A stretch of DNA of 55,386 nucleotides from Terriglobia bacterium (GTDB taxonomy: Bacteria; Acidobacteriota; Terriglobia; Terriglobales; Acidobacteriaceae): NCBI GenBank assembly GCA_020073525.1, contig JAIQFA010000027.1:1-55386 (forward strand), given 5' to 3'. The notes beneath the pieces were generated by a model. It saw only the letters and a program-made list of their open reading frames with translations, searched no databases and was not told where the DNA came from. Below are positions 33,610 through 42,103 of the stretch, piece by piece (positions within the stretch are counted from its first letter, which is position 1; each line of letters begins with the position of its first letter). The translations under genes and the position numbers were made by a program.

Positions 33610-34896
33610 ATGTTCGCCGATTATCTTTCGTGCCAGCAGTCCCGTCCATTATTTCTCATAACACTTATCACTACCTACGTCTTAACAATATTGCTGACAG
33701 GCTGCGGCGCGACGTCTCCTTCTTCTTCGCCCGGAAACGGCGGCGGTGGTGGCGGTGGCGGGAACCTGGCTTGCAGTGCGATGACTCCAGGGCAGACAGC
33801 CAGTTTGGGAGGATTTGTTCCGTTCACGGGCAGCAGTCTATGGAACACCGATATCTCGGGGGCAGCGGTCGATCCCAATTCCAGCGCCATCATGAGTAAC
33901 TGGGTGGGCTCGGTAAACATGCATCCGGATTTTGGCACAGACCCGACCTACGGCATTCCTTATGTCGTGGTGAACGCCAGCCAGGGTTTCGTAGGCGTGA
34001 ACCTGGGGGTTTACAGTGGCGACAGCGATCCGGGGCCCATGCCTATACCTGCGAATGCACCGATTGAAGGCGGCTCGGGGAGCAGTGGAGACCGTCATGT
34101 GCTGGTGCTCGACAACAGCAACTGTTTTCTCTACGAGCTGTACAACTCCTCGGTCAATGGCGACGGGAGCTGGAACGCGGATTCGACGGCCGTGTGGGAC
34201 CTGCTGGGCAGCGCCAATGCGCAGCGGCCGTACACTTGGACTTCGGCGGATGCGGCGGGCTTGCCGATCTTCCCGGGGCTGGTGCGCTACGACGAAGTAG
34301 CGGCGGGGAAAATTCAACACGCCTTCCGATTCACGCTGCCGAAGACGAGGGCGGCATTCACTCCTCCGGCTTCGCATTGGGCGGCCACGTCGAGCGATCC
34401 CTCGGCTCCTCCCATGGGCATGCGGCTGCGGTTGAAGTCGAGTTACGACATTTCTGGCTTCTCCGCCAACATGCAAGTGATTCTGACGGCAATGAAGAAG
34501 TACGGCTTGATCCTGGCGGACAATGGGAGCGCGTTGTATGTCACGGGTGCGTCCGACAGTCGATGGGGCTCCGACCTGGATTCATTGAAAACCGTGCCCG
34601 CGTCGGCGTTTGAAGTCGTGCAAATGAATCCGGTGTACGCCAGCGGGAATGTGCCAACCGGCGCGGCTCCGACGGTTAGCGGCTTCACGGCCACGCCTTC
34701 GCATGTGACTTCGGGAGGCAGAGTGACCCTTGCCTGGAGTGCGGGGAATGCGCAGTATGTAGTCGTGTCTCCGCAAGTGGGCGCGGTTCGTGGGACCAGT
34801 GTGACCGTGAAGCCGACCGCGACGACGACCTACACGTTGTATGCGACGAATCAGTACGGGCGGACGAGCGCCACGGTTACGGTGAATGTCCCCTAA
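33610..34896 (+). CDS. Lipoprotein with poly-Gly linker and C-terminal Ig-like domain
   Basis: A 428-residue exported protein. The signal segment LFLITLITTYVLTILLTGC carries a good lipobox (LTGC). A Ser/Gly-rich linker (SSSPGNGGGGGGGG) follows, then a domain of about 280 residues (FTGSSLWNTDISGAAVDPNS, YVVVNASQGFVGV, DRHVLVLDNSNCFLYELYN). I do not recognise this domain by name. The last 80 residues (PTVSGFTATPSHVTSGGRVT and TTTYTLYATNQYG) form an Ig-like fold common on bacterial surface proteins. It may bind or process a surface polymer; no catalytic set is certain. Confidence 0.75.
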   Translation: MFADYLSCQQSRPLFLITLITTYVLTILLTGCGATSPSSSPGNGGGGGGGGNLACSAMTPGQTASLGGFVPFTGSSLWNTDISGAAVDPNSSAIMSNWVGSVNMHPDFGTDPTYGIPYVVVNASQGFVGVNLGVYSGDSDPGPMPIPANAPIEGGSGSSGDRHVLVLDNSNCFLYELYNSSVNGDGSWNADSTAVWDLLGSANAQRPYTWTSADAAGLPIFPGLVRYDEVAAGKIQHAFRFTLPKTRAAFTPPASHWAATSSDPSAPPMGMRLRLKSSYDISGFSANMQVILTAMKKYGLILADNGSALYVTGASDSRWGSDLDSLKTVPASAFEVVQMNPVYASGNVPTGAAPTVSGFTATPSHVTSGGRVTLAWSAGNAQYVVVSPQVGAVRGTSVTVKPTATTTYTLYATNQYGRTSATVTVNVP

Positions 34897-34904
34897 GACT
34901 CCAA

Positions 34905-34919
34905 CCAAGCAGAGCTTGG
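34905..34919. terminator. Short hairpin between convergent genes
   Basis: CCAAGC-aga-GCTTGG lies just after the lipoprotein stop (34896) and before the end of the minus-strand gene (34952). Confidence 0.35.
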
Positions 34920-34951
34920 ATGAGCCACCCTACTGAGTTCGGATGCATCCG

Positions 34952-35743
34952 CTAGTAGCGGTTCTGCTTCGCCCAGAGGCGTACCTGATCCTCGACTGAA
35001 AACTTTTCGCCCGCGGGTCGCACGAACTTCGATTCCAGAAGAAAGGCGTGCGCTTCCACGGGCACGAGGAAGTGGAATCTGGTGTTCACGAAGTTGCGCA
35101 CGAAGAGTTCGGTGTAGCGGTCGACTCCCAGAACCCAAAACTGGACGGCGTGGACGAGAGCGTGAAATAGAGACCGCTCCGTGAGTTTCTCATTGAAGAC
35201 CAGGACATCGAGAAAAGTCATGGAGTTCATGTGCGCGATGTCCGGCAGGTTCACAAACCCGTGCGCCTTGGCTTCCGCGTAAAACGGGGGGTTGGGAAGG
35301 CGCGCCCCGTGGAGTTCCACAAACCTGACGTTATCCAGCAGGTCCGCTGGAAAGTAGGGACTCATCAGCTGCCGGTGTTCTTGGCTTAGCGGCGCGGCGG
35401 AAGGCAAGTGATAGTCGCGCTGTGCCTGCAGCCAGGACGAAACGCATTCGATCGCCTGCTGGATCTGCTTTTCGGTCAATCCGGCGGGGGTGGCCGGGGG
35501 CGCTTCTTCGTCGACAATTTGCTTCTCTATCGATGAATAATATTCGTTCAGCGCGCTGGCGGTCTCGATGGATTTGCGCAAGACATCGCGGCGGCCGTAG
35601 CGGGCGAGATGTTCGGCGGAAAAGCGGAGACGAAGTTTGTAAGTGGCGCAATGCGCGCTCAGTAACTCCAATTCAGCGTGTCGCAGTTCCGAATTCAGTT
35701 GTACGATGGAAAGCCTTTCTTCCGAGTTATCGGTTACACACAT
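34952..35743 (-). CDS. Zincin-like protein with a degenerate HExxH motif
   Basis: A 263-residue soluble protein. The C-terminal half carries LFHALVHAVQFWVLGVDRY and, about 35 residues later, FLVPVEAHAFLLE. This layout resembles gluzincin-type metalloproteases (H-E-x-x-H plus a distal Glu), but the catalytic Glu of the first motif is Ala (HALVH). The N-terminal half is helical (LNSELRHAELELLSAHCATY). It may be an inactive family member or a metal-binding protein. Divergent from the TetR gene at 36047, so that regulator may control it. The family assignment is by motif resemblance only. Confidence 0.6.
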   Translation of the reverse strand: MCVTDNSEERLSIVQLNSELRHAELELLSAHCATYKLRLRFSAEHLARYGRRDVLRKSIETASALNEYYSSIEKQIVDEEAPPATPAGLTEKQIQQAIECVSSWLQAQRDYHLPSAAPLSQEHRQLMSPYFPADLLDNVRFVELHGARLPNPPFYAEAKAHGFVNLPDIAHMNSMTFLDVLVFNEKLTERSLFHALVHAVQFWVLGVDRYTELFVRNFVNTRFHFLVPVEAHAFLLESKFVRPAGEKFSVEDQVRLWAKQNRY

Positions 35744-36046
35744 CTACAAAACTCCTAATCAGAAAGATTACGCACACAGAAGGACTGCCGCGCTTTTTGT
35801 CTTACTGCAGACAAGTTGCGCAGTCCACCTCCTGGTCGTTCCAGGGGCCCAGGGTCCGAGCAAAAGTCAGGGTCGAATCGTGAATTACCCGACACAGCGA
35901 ACGACCGCGGCCGGCAGACCGCAGTCAATCGAACAATCCCGCCATTCCAGGAGGAACATAGGGAGGGGAAGGCTGTGTTGTTTTTATATCGTATTACGTA
36001 TACACTGTCAACATAATTCACCAGGACCGTCCGGAAGGGGAAAGAC
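35744..36046. other. Divergent intergenic region upstream of the TetR gene
   Basis: About 300 bases without a supported gene. It contains the TetR promoter candidate at 35978-36006; nothing else clear. Confidence 0.5.
35978..36006 (+). promoter_or_regulatory. Promoter and possible operator of the TetR gene
   Basis: TTGTTT (35978-35983) and TACACT (36001-36006) are spaced by 17 bases. The spacer end and -10 overlap a near-palindrome GTATTACGTATAC (35991-36003, core TACGTA), a plausible autoregulatory operator. Confidence 0.45.
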
Positions 36047-36637
36047 ATGGCGCGGCGCCCCGATCCTGATCTCGAGGATCGCATTCTGAATGCAGCCCGC
36101 CAGCTCTGGAAAAAAGGGGCAGGGAAGGCTCTGACCATGCGCGCTGTGGCCCGGGCTGCCCGCACGAACACACCCGCCGTCTACCGCCGGTTCCCACACC
36201 GCGACGATATTCTGCGGGCACTGTTGCAACGAACCCGGCAGGAAATGTACCGGCAGCTGGAGGCTTCGTCCTCGGTGGAAGAAGCTTGCGAGCGCTATCT
36301 TGACTATGCCTTAAGCCATCCCCATGAGTATGAACTCTATTACATGCACGAATACGAATTGCTTTTTTCGGGCCGGCCGCCTCGCGGGGTAACTTTGAAT
36401 CAGACCTTCAAGGAGGGGAGGCCCTCGGTGGAGTTGATGAAAGGCAGGCTGGCGGCGCAACTCGGAGGATCTCCGGATGACTACACGCTGCTGGAACTCT
36501 CACTGTGGGCGCTGCTTCACGGCACGGTCATGCTGTTGATTGCGAAGACGATCCAACCGGAACATGCGGCGGTAATGCGCGAAGCTTGCCGCAATTCCGT
36601 GACAACGCTGCTGCGCGAGGCGCGCCGCTGCCAGTAG
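36047..36637 (+). CDS. TetR-family transcriptional regulator
   Basis: A 196-residue TetR regulator. The N-terminal HTH is LEDRILNAARQLWKKGAGKA, continuing LTMRAVARAARTNTPAVYRRFPHRDDIL, with the typical Tyr-Arg-Arg-Phe end of the recognition helix. The C-terminal ligand domain (EEACERYLDYALSHPHEYEL to HGTVMLLIAKTIQPEHAAVM) is of the WHG/TetR_C type. The ligand is unknown. It is divergently placed to the zincin-like gene and ends five bases before repeat B1. Confidence 0.9.
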   Translation: MARRPDPDLEDRILNAARQLWKKGAGKALTMRAVARAARTNTPAVYRRFPHRDDILRALLQRTRQEMYRQLEASSSVEEACERYLDYALSHPHEYELYYMHEYELLFSGRPPRGVTLNQTFKEGRPSVELMKGRLAAQLGGSPDDYTLLELSLWALLHGTVMLLIAKTIQPEHAAVMREACRNSVTTLLREARRCQ

Positions 36638-36641
36638 GCGC

Positions 36642-36730
36642 GTGCCGTCCCTTGCGGGACTCGTCTTTTCCGCGTTCGCCCACCCGGCACTCACGTGCCG
36701 GGCTTTCCTATTCTGCCGCTATGCGGCCGG
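36642..36730 (+). repeat. Family B three-hairpin element, copy B1
   Basis: In order: GTCCC-ttgc-GGGAC, then CCCGGCACTCACGTGCCGGG (36682-36701 region), then GCCGC-tat-GCGGC. The same three hairpins in the same order and with similar spacers occur at 45047-45136. It directly follows the TetR stop. Confidence 0.75.
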
Positions 36731-36818
36731 AGCGCGGCGCATTCCACTTTCATTGCCCGGAAGAGTTATCCACTTTTTCCGCCGAAGAGCTATGGGAAAG
36801 ACTCCTCTGGGACCTTGA

Positions 36819-37811
36819 TCATTTCACGCTGATTTGATCGTGATCGTAATACTCGTAGGCTGACATTGGTTTGGTGCCGCCTTTCTTCCAAATGCGACTT
36901 TCGGCGGGGAGCTTGCCTAATACTCGGGCCATTTCTCTTACATGCATGGCAACCGATCCGCAGCAGGAGCCGATGTAGTTGATGCCGATTTCTTTCGCTT
37001 GCTTCGCATAGTCGCCCATCTGTTTGCGCGTGAGTTGCAGTGGATCCAACGCATAAGGAAATTCGGCAAGGCTGGTGAAATCGGGCTTGTCTTTCGGTGT
37101 GTTGTACGCCACCGGTTGGCAGGCCAGATAGCCGTCGACAGCTTTACGCATCTCTTCCATGGGACCGAGGATGTGTTGCGGCGGGCGCAGGCAGTTCATG
37201 CCGACGATGTCAGCACCGGCATCCAGTAGAGTCTTGGCAGCAGTGGCGGCGTCCTTGCCCTCGGCGGTCTCATCTTTATTTTCAAAGCAGATGGTGACCA
37301 TGACGGGAAGCCCAGTCTTTTTGGCGCGCTCGACGCAAAGGAGCGCCTCGCCTAGCCACGAGAAAGTCTCTCCGATGAGGAAGTCAACGCCCTCTTCGCA
37401 CTGCACTTTTAATTGTTCGTCGAAGGTCTGACGGACACGGTCGGCGGAAGCGGGGCTGTTCGGCTCGTACATCCACGTCAGACTTAGATTGCCGGCGACC
37501 AAGCATTGGTCACCAGCCACTTCTTTGGCCACGCGGACGGCATTGCGGTTGATGTCTTCGACGCGGTCTTCGAGGCCGACGGTGGCCAGCTTGTCGCGGC
37601 TCGCGTAGAAGGTGAGGGCCTGAAGGACTTCGGCTCCGGCTTCGCGAAATTCGATGTGCAGTTCGCGAAGCGCGTCGGGGTAGACGATCGCTACCTCGGG
37701 AGTGAAGGGGCCGGGACGGACCCATCCGCGCTTTTCGAGTTCGAGTAAGTAGCCGCCGTCGCCGAGGACGGGACCGTTTTTCAGGCGTTCGAGAATTCCT
37801 TGTTTTGGCAT
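36819..37811 (-). CDS. Homocysteine S-methyltransferase family protein (betaine-homocysteine methyltransferase-like)
   Basis: A 330-residue protein starting at ATG 37811 (MPKQGILERLKNGPVLGDGG) with AGGAG upstream. The TIM-barrel family blocks are GPVLGDGGYLLELEKRG, LQALTFYASRDKL, DFLIGETFSWLGEALL, IVGMNCLRPP (first zinc Cys) and YIGSCCGS (the zinc Cys pair). Both its length and the GETF block fit betaine-homocysteine methyltransferases better than the YitJ half at 16497. Downstream of DinB and the FAD oxidoreductases on the same strand, close to a choline-monooxygenase-like gene, which supports use of a methylated amine as donor. The donor is inferred, not shown. Confidence 0.88.
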   Translation of the reverse strand: MPKQGILERLKNGPVLGDGGYLLELEKRGWVRPGPFTPEVAIVYPDALRELHIEFREAGAEVLQALTFYASRDKLATVGLEDRVEDINRNAVRVAKEVAGDQCLVAGNLSLTWMYEPNSPASADRVRQTFDEQLKVQCEEGVDFLIGETFSWLGEALLCVERAKKTGLPVMVTICFENKDETAEGKDAATAAKTLLDAGADIVGMNCLRPPQHILGPMEEMRKAVDGYLACQPVAYNTPKDKPDFTSLAEFPYALDPLQLTRKQMGDYAKQAKEIGINYIGSCCGSVAMHVREMARVLGKLPAESRIWKKGGTKPMSAYEYYDHDQISVK

Positions 37812-37834
37812 ACGTGCTCCTGTGTGAGGTGCGG

Positions 37835-38344
37835 CTATTTTGTTGGTTTTACGATGCGCTCGATTTGGTGGATGTGGTTGACGTCGTGTCCGGCTACCAT
37901 GCGGACGATGTGGGCGATGGATTCCTGGCCACGCTCGGCGTGCTGGCCGTAGTGCTTCCACCGCTCGGGGCTCAGTGATTTGAGGAGCCCAAGATTGGCT
38001 TCGCGCACGACGCGGTGCAGTTCAATGGATTTGCGGGGATCACGTTTTTCGTACTGTCCGGCCGTAACCCAGGCGTCCTGATCGAAGGGCTGGATGGGGG
38101 TTCCGGGGGCTCCGAGAATGGAGCGCATGCGCCAGCCGATCACGATTTCGACGTCGGCGAGATGGGCGAGGACTTCGGCAACGGACCACTTGCCGCGCGC
38201 CGGGCGCTTGCGGAGTTTGGCAGCCGGTATGCCTTTGATCAGGCGAACTAGTTTCTTGTTGGTGGCGGATTGGACTTTGATGGGGTCTTGTCCTTCGGCA
38301 TTGGCCAGAATGCGCTGCGTGTATTGCTGTGCGGTCTCGGACAT
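37835..38344 (-). CDS. DinB-family metal-binding four-helix protein
   Basis: A 169-residue DinB/YfiT-like protein starting at ATG 38344, with AAAGGAG upstream. The three-histidine metal site is spread over EVLAHLADVEIVIGWRM and MVAGHDVNHIHQIERI. Relatives act as thiol-dependent transferases or detoxification enzymes, but the exact role here is unknown. It is 23 bases upstream of the methyltransferase start, so both are probably one operon. Confidence 0.85.
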   Translation of the reverse strand: MSETAQQYTQRILANAEGQDPIKVQSATNKKLVRLIKGIPAAKLRKRPARGKWSVAEVLAHLADVEIVIGWRMRSILGAPGTPIQPFDQDAWVTAGQYEKRDPRKSIELHRVVREANLGLLKSLSPERWKHYGQHAERGQESIAHIVRMVAGHDVNHIHQIERIVKPTK

Positions 38345-38377
38345 TGGATTCTCCTTTCGAAGAGCGGACGACGGCAT

Positions 38378-38423
38378 GTGTGGGGACGGGCGCCTCGCCC
38401 GTCCAGGCCGAGCGAAGCTCGGC
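38378..38423 (+). repeat. Family D palindromic element, copy D4
   Basis: GTGTGGGGACGGGCGCCTCG begins the element; its hairpin is GGACGGGCG-cct-CGCCCGTCC (38384-38404), then AG and hairpin GCCGAGC-gaa-GCTCGGC (38407-38423). It is nearly identical to D2 at 14604. It lies between the DAO gene and DinB. Confidence 0.8.
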
Positions 38424-38446
38424 GGCGTTGTCATCACACTTTTCCG

Positions 38447-39625
38447 CTAGTCATCTTTGTACTCGAAATCTGCTTTGATTGGTTGGCCCTCCTGGAAGCG
38501 GGAGGGGCGGAACGGAGTTATGTCCACCGTTTTCGCTTTGCCATCGAGAATTTGTTCCGACATCACCAAGCCTATCGCGGGGGAGATCTTGAAGCCCATT
38601 CCGGAAAAACCAGCGCACAGGAAAAGGCCTTCCACTCCAGGGACGGGGCCTAGCAGCGGGCGGGAGTCGGGAGTTACGTCATAGACTCCGGTGACTCCTC
38701 GCATGACTTCGGCAGTCTCCAGCTTTGGAAGGCGGCGGGCGGCGCGCTCGATGATCTCTTCGAGGTCGTTGTCCGAGGGGCGCTGGGGAAAATTATCGGG
38801 GTCGATAGGACGCTTACCATAGAAATCGCCGACCAGAAATTTGTCGCTGGCATCGGAGCGGAAGTACGTGGCAGTGACGGAGTCAATGCAGGCCGCGCCA
38901 GGCTTCATGGTGGGCGCATTTTTCAGGATGGCTACCTGATGGAATTCGGTTTCTATCGGGGGATCGTAGCCGGTCGACTGGAACAGAGGGCGCGTCCAGG
39001 GCCCGGTCGCGGCGATGACCACTGGGGCGTGGATTTCTCCGTGATCGGTTTGAACGCCACGGATGCGCCCGCCTTCGATCAGGAAATTCGTGGCGTGAGT
39101 TTTGGAGAGATAGGTCGTGCCGGAATCGCGGGCTCGGTTCAGGAAGTCGTTGGCGACCACGTTTCCGTCGCCGTAGCCGGAGTCGGGTTCGTAGGCAGCT
39201 AGTTCCACTTCATCCACTTGCCAGTCAGGTGCGAGTTCTCGGAGTTGATGGCGATTGATGAGCTCGACTTTGGCGCCGAGATTTCTTTGCATGGCTACAT
39301 TTTGTTTGAGCGCTTCGGATTCGCCGGGGTGAACGATGCGGACGAATCCGGTTTTCCGAAACTCACCGGGTTCGCCAACGATCTCGCGCCAGTGCTGAAA
39401 GATTTTCAGGCTGACCAGGGCGAGTTGAACTTCGGGCGGGAAGCTGTAATGCATCCGTACTAAAGCTGAGGATCGGCCACTGCCGCCGCTTCCCACGTGA
39501 TCCTTATCGAGGACGGCGATGCGTCCGACATTACGGCGGGCAAGATGGAAGGCAATGGAAGCTCCCATGACTCCCGCGCCGAGGATGATGAAGTCGGCGG
39601 TTTTGGGGAGGCCGTTTGCGCTCAT
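38447..39625 (-). CDS. FAD-dependent amine oxidoreductase (DAO/sarcosine-dimethylglycine oxidase-like)
   Basis: A 392-residue flavoprotein starting at ATG 39625, which overlaps the upstream gene's stop in ATGA. The dinucleotide-binding motif is DFIILGAGVMGASIAFHLAR. The next conserved block GSGGSGRSSALVRMHYS is followed by a substrate-domain segment and the C-terminal FAD block GLFLCAGFSGMGFKISPAIG. This is the pattern of the DAO family that includes sarcosine and dimethylglycine oxidases/dehydrogenases. Next to a choline-monooxygenase-like and a BHMT-like gene, oxidative demethylation of an N-methylated amine is the most likely role (inference). Confidence 0.88.
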   Translation of the reverse strand: MSANGLPKTADFIILGAGVMGASIAFHLARRNVGRIAVLDKDHVGSGGSGRSSALVRMHYSFPPEVQLALVSLKIFQHWREIVGEPGEFRKTGFVRIVHPGESEALKQNVAMQRNLGAKVELINRHQLRELAPDWQVDEVELAAYEPDSGYGDGNVVANDFLNRARDSGTTYLSKTHATNFLIEGGRIRGVQTDHGEIHAPVVIAATGPWTRPLFQSTGYDPPIETEFHQVAILKNAPTMKPGAACIDSVTATYFRSDASDKFLVGDFYGKRPIDPDNFPQRPSDNDLEEIIERAARRLPKLETAEVMRGVTGVYDVTPDSRPLLGPVPGVEGLFLCAGFSGMGFKISPAIGLVMSEQILDGKAKTVDITPFRPSRFQEGQPIKADFEYKDD

Positions 39626-41250
39626 GCTACGGCCTCCTTGAACTTCCCTTTCTTCAGATCGCGCAGAACCTGGTGGGCGGAGTTGTGGCCGGGGGCTCCG
39701 GTGACGCCGCCGCCGGGGTGGGCTCCGGCGCCGCATAGATAGAGGCCGGCGATGGGGGTACGGTACTGCGACCATCCGGCGACCGGGCGATTGAAAAATA
39801 GTTGTTCAAGATTCAAGTCGCCGTGAAAGATGTTGCCCTCGGTGAGGCCGTAGGTGCGTTCCAGATCGAGAGGAGTCAGAACCTGGCGGGCGACGATTGC
39901 GTTCGGAACATTTGGCGCATACTCGGCGATTTTCTTCACTACGCGGTCGCCCAACAGTTCGCGATTTTCGTCCCACGTACCCTGTCGAAGTTTGTAGGGG
40001 ACGTACTGCACAAAGCAGGTCATGACGTGCTTGCCGGCGGGCGCGAGAGACGGATCGGCGTTGGAGGCAATTACGCAATCGACCCAGAGTTGTTCGGGGA
40101 TTTCTCCGAACTTGGCGATGTCGTAGCAGCGCTCCGCGAATTCGAGCGAGGGGACCAAGGTGAAGAGTGAGCGTTGTTGCGGGTCGTAGCCTGCGGGTGT
40201 TCCGGTGAAGCGGGGCTCTTCGGCGAGAACCATGTTGACTTTGGCGCAGGGGCCGTCCATTTTGATGCCGCGAATGGCGTGGACGAAATCCGCGGGAAGA
40301 TCGCGTTCGGGGACCATGCTGAGAAAAGTACGTTTGGGATCGGCATTGGATAGCACCACGCGGGCTCGGATTTCGGTGCCATCGTCCAGAACCACCGCGC
40401 GGACTCTTCCATCGCGTGAGTCGATCTGCTTCACTGGGGCGCTGGTGCGGATTTCCGCCCCGAAGGCCTGGGCCGCCTTGGCCATAGCGTTGGTGATGGA
40501 GCCCATGCCGCCCATGACGTGTCCATAGAAGCCTTGCTGGTCGTGCTCTCCGCCGCTGAGTAAGTGGAAGAGCAGGCCGAGAGCCGTGCCTGGTTGGTAA
40601 GGGCCTCCATGCTTGCCATAGACGTTGTTGGCCAGGAACAAGGTTTTTACTTTTTCGGATTCGTAGTTGCGATCGAGGAATTCGCCGAGGCTGCCGGTCA
40701 GGAACGAGACCAGTTGCGAAATTTCGGTGGTGGAGATTCCGCGAAAGCGTTTGCTGGCGCGGAACAAGTCGGACCATCCGTTGAACGATTGGGTGCCGGG
40801 TTCGGGCGGAGGTTCCAGGAAAAATGGTTGCAGATAACGCGCTAATTTCTTGAGGCGATCGTCCACGCGTACGAAAGTTTCCGCGTCTTTCGGGGAAATC
40901 TTGCGGAGTTCTTCGACCACTCGGTTCCGGCTCGCCCACCAGGAGACCAGATGGCCGTCGGGGAATGGCACTTGGAGCGCGGGATCGCAGGGGACCATGC
41001 GGAGTCCGTGATCGGCGAGATGGAGATCGCGAATCACTTCGGGACGCAGCATGCTGGCAATGTAGGACGTGGTGGAGGCGCGACAGCCGGGAGCAATTTC
41101 TTCGGTAACGCAGCATCCGCCGACGATGTCGCGGCGTTCGAGGACGAGGGTCGAATATCCGGCGCGCGCGAGATAGGCGGCCGCGGTCAGGCCGTTGTGG
41201 CCAGCGCCGATGATCACGGCGTCGTAAATGGACTTTGCGCGGCTAGACAT
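39622..41250 (-). CDS. Phytoene-dehydrogenase-like FAD oxidoreductase (NAD(P)/FAD, amine oxidase fold)
   Basis: A 542-residue flavoprotein. The N-terminal motif YDAVIIGAGHNGLTAAAYLA and GGCCVTEEIAPG are those of the CrtI/PYROXD2-like group. The C-terminus has the FAD block AGLYLCGAGAHPGGGVTGAPGHN. No carotenoid genes are nearby, so a carotenoid role is unlikely; these proteins are often misnamed phytoene desaturases. First gene of a minus-strand unit with the DAO gene (four-base overlap). A TetR-type operator (41256-41268) lies directly before its ATG, overlapping the ribosome-binding region. Confidence 0.88.
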   Translation of the reverse strand: MSSRAKSIYDAVIIGAGHNGLTAAAYLARAGYSTLVLERRDIVGGCCVTEEIAPGCRASTTSYIASMLRPEVIRDLHLADHGLRMVPCDPALQVPFPDGHLVSWWASRNRVVEELRKISPKDAETFVRVDDRLKKLARYLQPFFLEPPPEPGTQSFNGWSDLFRASKRFRGISTTEISQLVSFLTGSLGEFLDRNYESEKVKTLFLANNVYGKHGGPYQPGTALGLLFHLLSGGEHDQQGFYGHVMGGMGSITNAMAKAAQAFGAEIRTSAPVKQIDSRDGRVRAVVLDDGTEIRARVVLSNADPKRTFLSMVPERDLPADFVHAIRGIKMDGPCAKVNMVLAEEPRFTGTPAGYDPQQRSLFTLVPSLEFAERCYDIAKFGEIPEQLWVDCVIASNADPSLAPAGKHVMTCFVQYVPYKLRQGTWDENRELLGDRVVKKIAEYAPNVPNAIVARQVLTPLDLERTYGLTEGNIFHGDLNLEQLFFNRPVAGWSQYRTPIAGLYLCGAGAHPGGGVTGAPGHNSAHQVLRDLKKGKFKEAVA

Positions 41251-41255
41251 GCGCC

Positions 41256-41268
41256 TGACCTATGGTCA
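41256..41268 (-). promoter_or_regulatory. TetR-type operator upstream of the FAD oxidoreductase gene
   Basis: TGACC-tat-GGTCA, read on the minus strand as TTGACCATAGGTCAG, lies six bases before the ATG at 41250. It matches the stronger site at 41356-41370. Confidence 0.55.
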
Positions 41269-41350
41269 AAAGAAGAAGAAACCCCGGTTGAAGAAATTAA
41301 CGAAAGCTCACGAAAAAAGCCATTGAAAAATGCTTTCCGAGTGCTGTATC

Positions 41351-41375
41351 GTTCGTTGACCGGCGGTCAAAGAAC
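41351..41375 (+). promoter_or_regulatory. TetR-type operator upstream of its own gene
   Basis: TTGACC-ggc-GGTCAA (41356-41370) is a perfect palindrome, extended by GTTC (41351-41354) and GAAC (41372-41375). It ends 18 bases before the TetR ATG, so autorepression is likely. Confidence 0.65.
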
Positions 41376-41392
41376 CGGGGAGGAGTTGGGCC

Positions 41393-42103
41393 ATGGAAGG
41401 GATTACAAGCAGTCTGGCGAAACCGACGCAGATGCGGCGAGACGGGAAGCCGCGTCCGCGTTCGGAAGCGAAACGGGGGAGGATTGTGGAGGTGGCGATC
41501 CGGCATTTTGCGGAACGCGGGTACAGCGCGGCGCGCGTGGAAGACATTGCGGCGCAGTTGGGCATTGCCAAGGGATCGGTGTTCCAGCATTTCAAGAGCA
41601 AGGACGGGCTCTTCTTTGAGGCATACAAGAAGGCGGTGCAGTCGTTTCCGAAATATATGCAGGCCACGGCGGAAGCGCAGCAGGGGGGCTTTTTTGAGGT
41701 GCTGCGGTACTGGCTGGGACGCACCGAAAACATGGTGCGGGATAACTGGTCGTCATACCGAATTTATCTGGTCGGCAACTATGGGACGGATCTGGCATTA
41801 CGCCGGGAGATCAACCGGTTTCTGGTGGCGGAGGATCCTTACGGATGGCGTGACTACGTCAGCTTCGGGGTCAAGCGTGGAGAGTTACGGACGGATCTGG
41901 ATGTGGACATGATTGGATCGATCCTCGAGTGGACGATGGACCGGTTTCAGGATGCGCTGCTGACGGAAGAGCTAGATCCAGGTCTCTTCCGCAAGTCTGG
42001 ACCCGTTCCAGAGCAGAAAGAAGCACGCATTGAGCAGTTTGTGGAGTTGTTGCGGCGGGCGATTGGATCGGAGAAGGCGCAGGTCACGGGGAAGAAGGTA
42101 TGA
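41393..42103 (+). CDS. TetR-family regulator of the methylated-amine block
   Basis: A 236-residue TetR regulator with GGAGGAG seven bases before the ATG. The HTH is RGRIVEVAIRHFAERGYSAA followed by RVEDIAAQLGIAKGSVFQHFKSKDGLF, a textbook family block. The C-terminal domain (YWLGRTENMVRDNWSSYRIYL) binds an unknown ligand. It sits between divergent genes whose shared gap has two TTGACC-N3-GGTCAR palindromes, and its stop overlaps the Rieske gene start in ATGA. It therefore probably represses itself with the Rieske gene and the FAD oxidoreductase operon. Confidence 0.92.
   Translation: MEGITSSLAKPTQMRRDGKPRPRSEAKRGRIVEVAIRHFAERGYSAARVEDIAAQLGIAKGSVFQHFKSKDGLFFEAYKKAVQSFPKYMQATAEAQQGGFFEVLRYWLGRTENMVRDNWSSYRIYLVGNYGTDLALRREINRFLVAEDPYGWRDYVSFGVKRGELRTDLDVDMIGSILEWTMDRFQDALLTEELDPGLFRKSGPVPEQKEARIEQFVELLRRAIGSEKAQVTGKKV

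Noticed and set aside
39806..41116. Open frame of 436 codons in a second minus-strand frame inside the FAD oxidoreductase gene
   Set aside because: Arg/Pro/Ser-rich composition, and the other frame carries all FAD motifs.
39622..41250. Carotenoid biosynthesis role for the phytoene-dehydrogenase-like protein
   Set aside because: No crtB or other carotenoid gene is nearby; the group contains many non-carotenoid oxidoreductases and the context favours amine metabolism.
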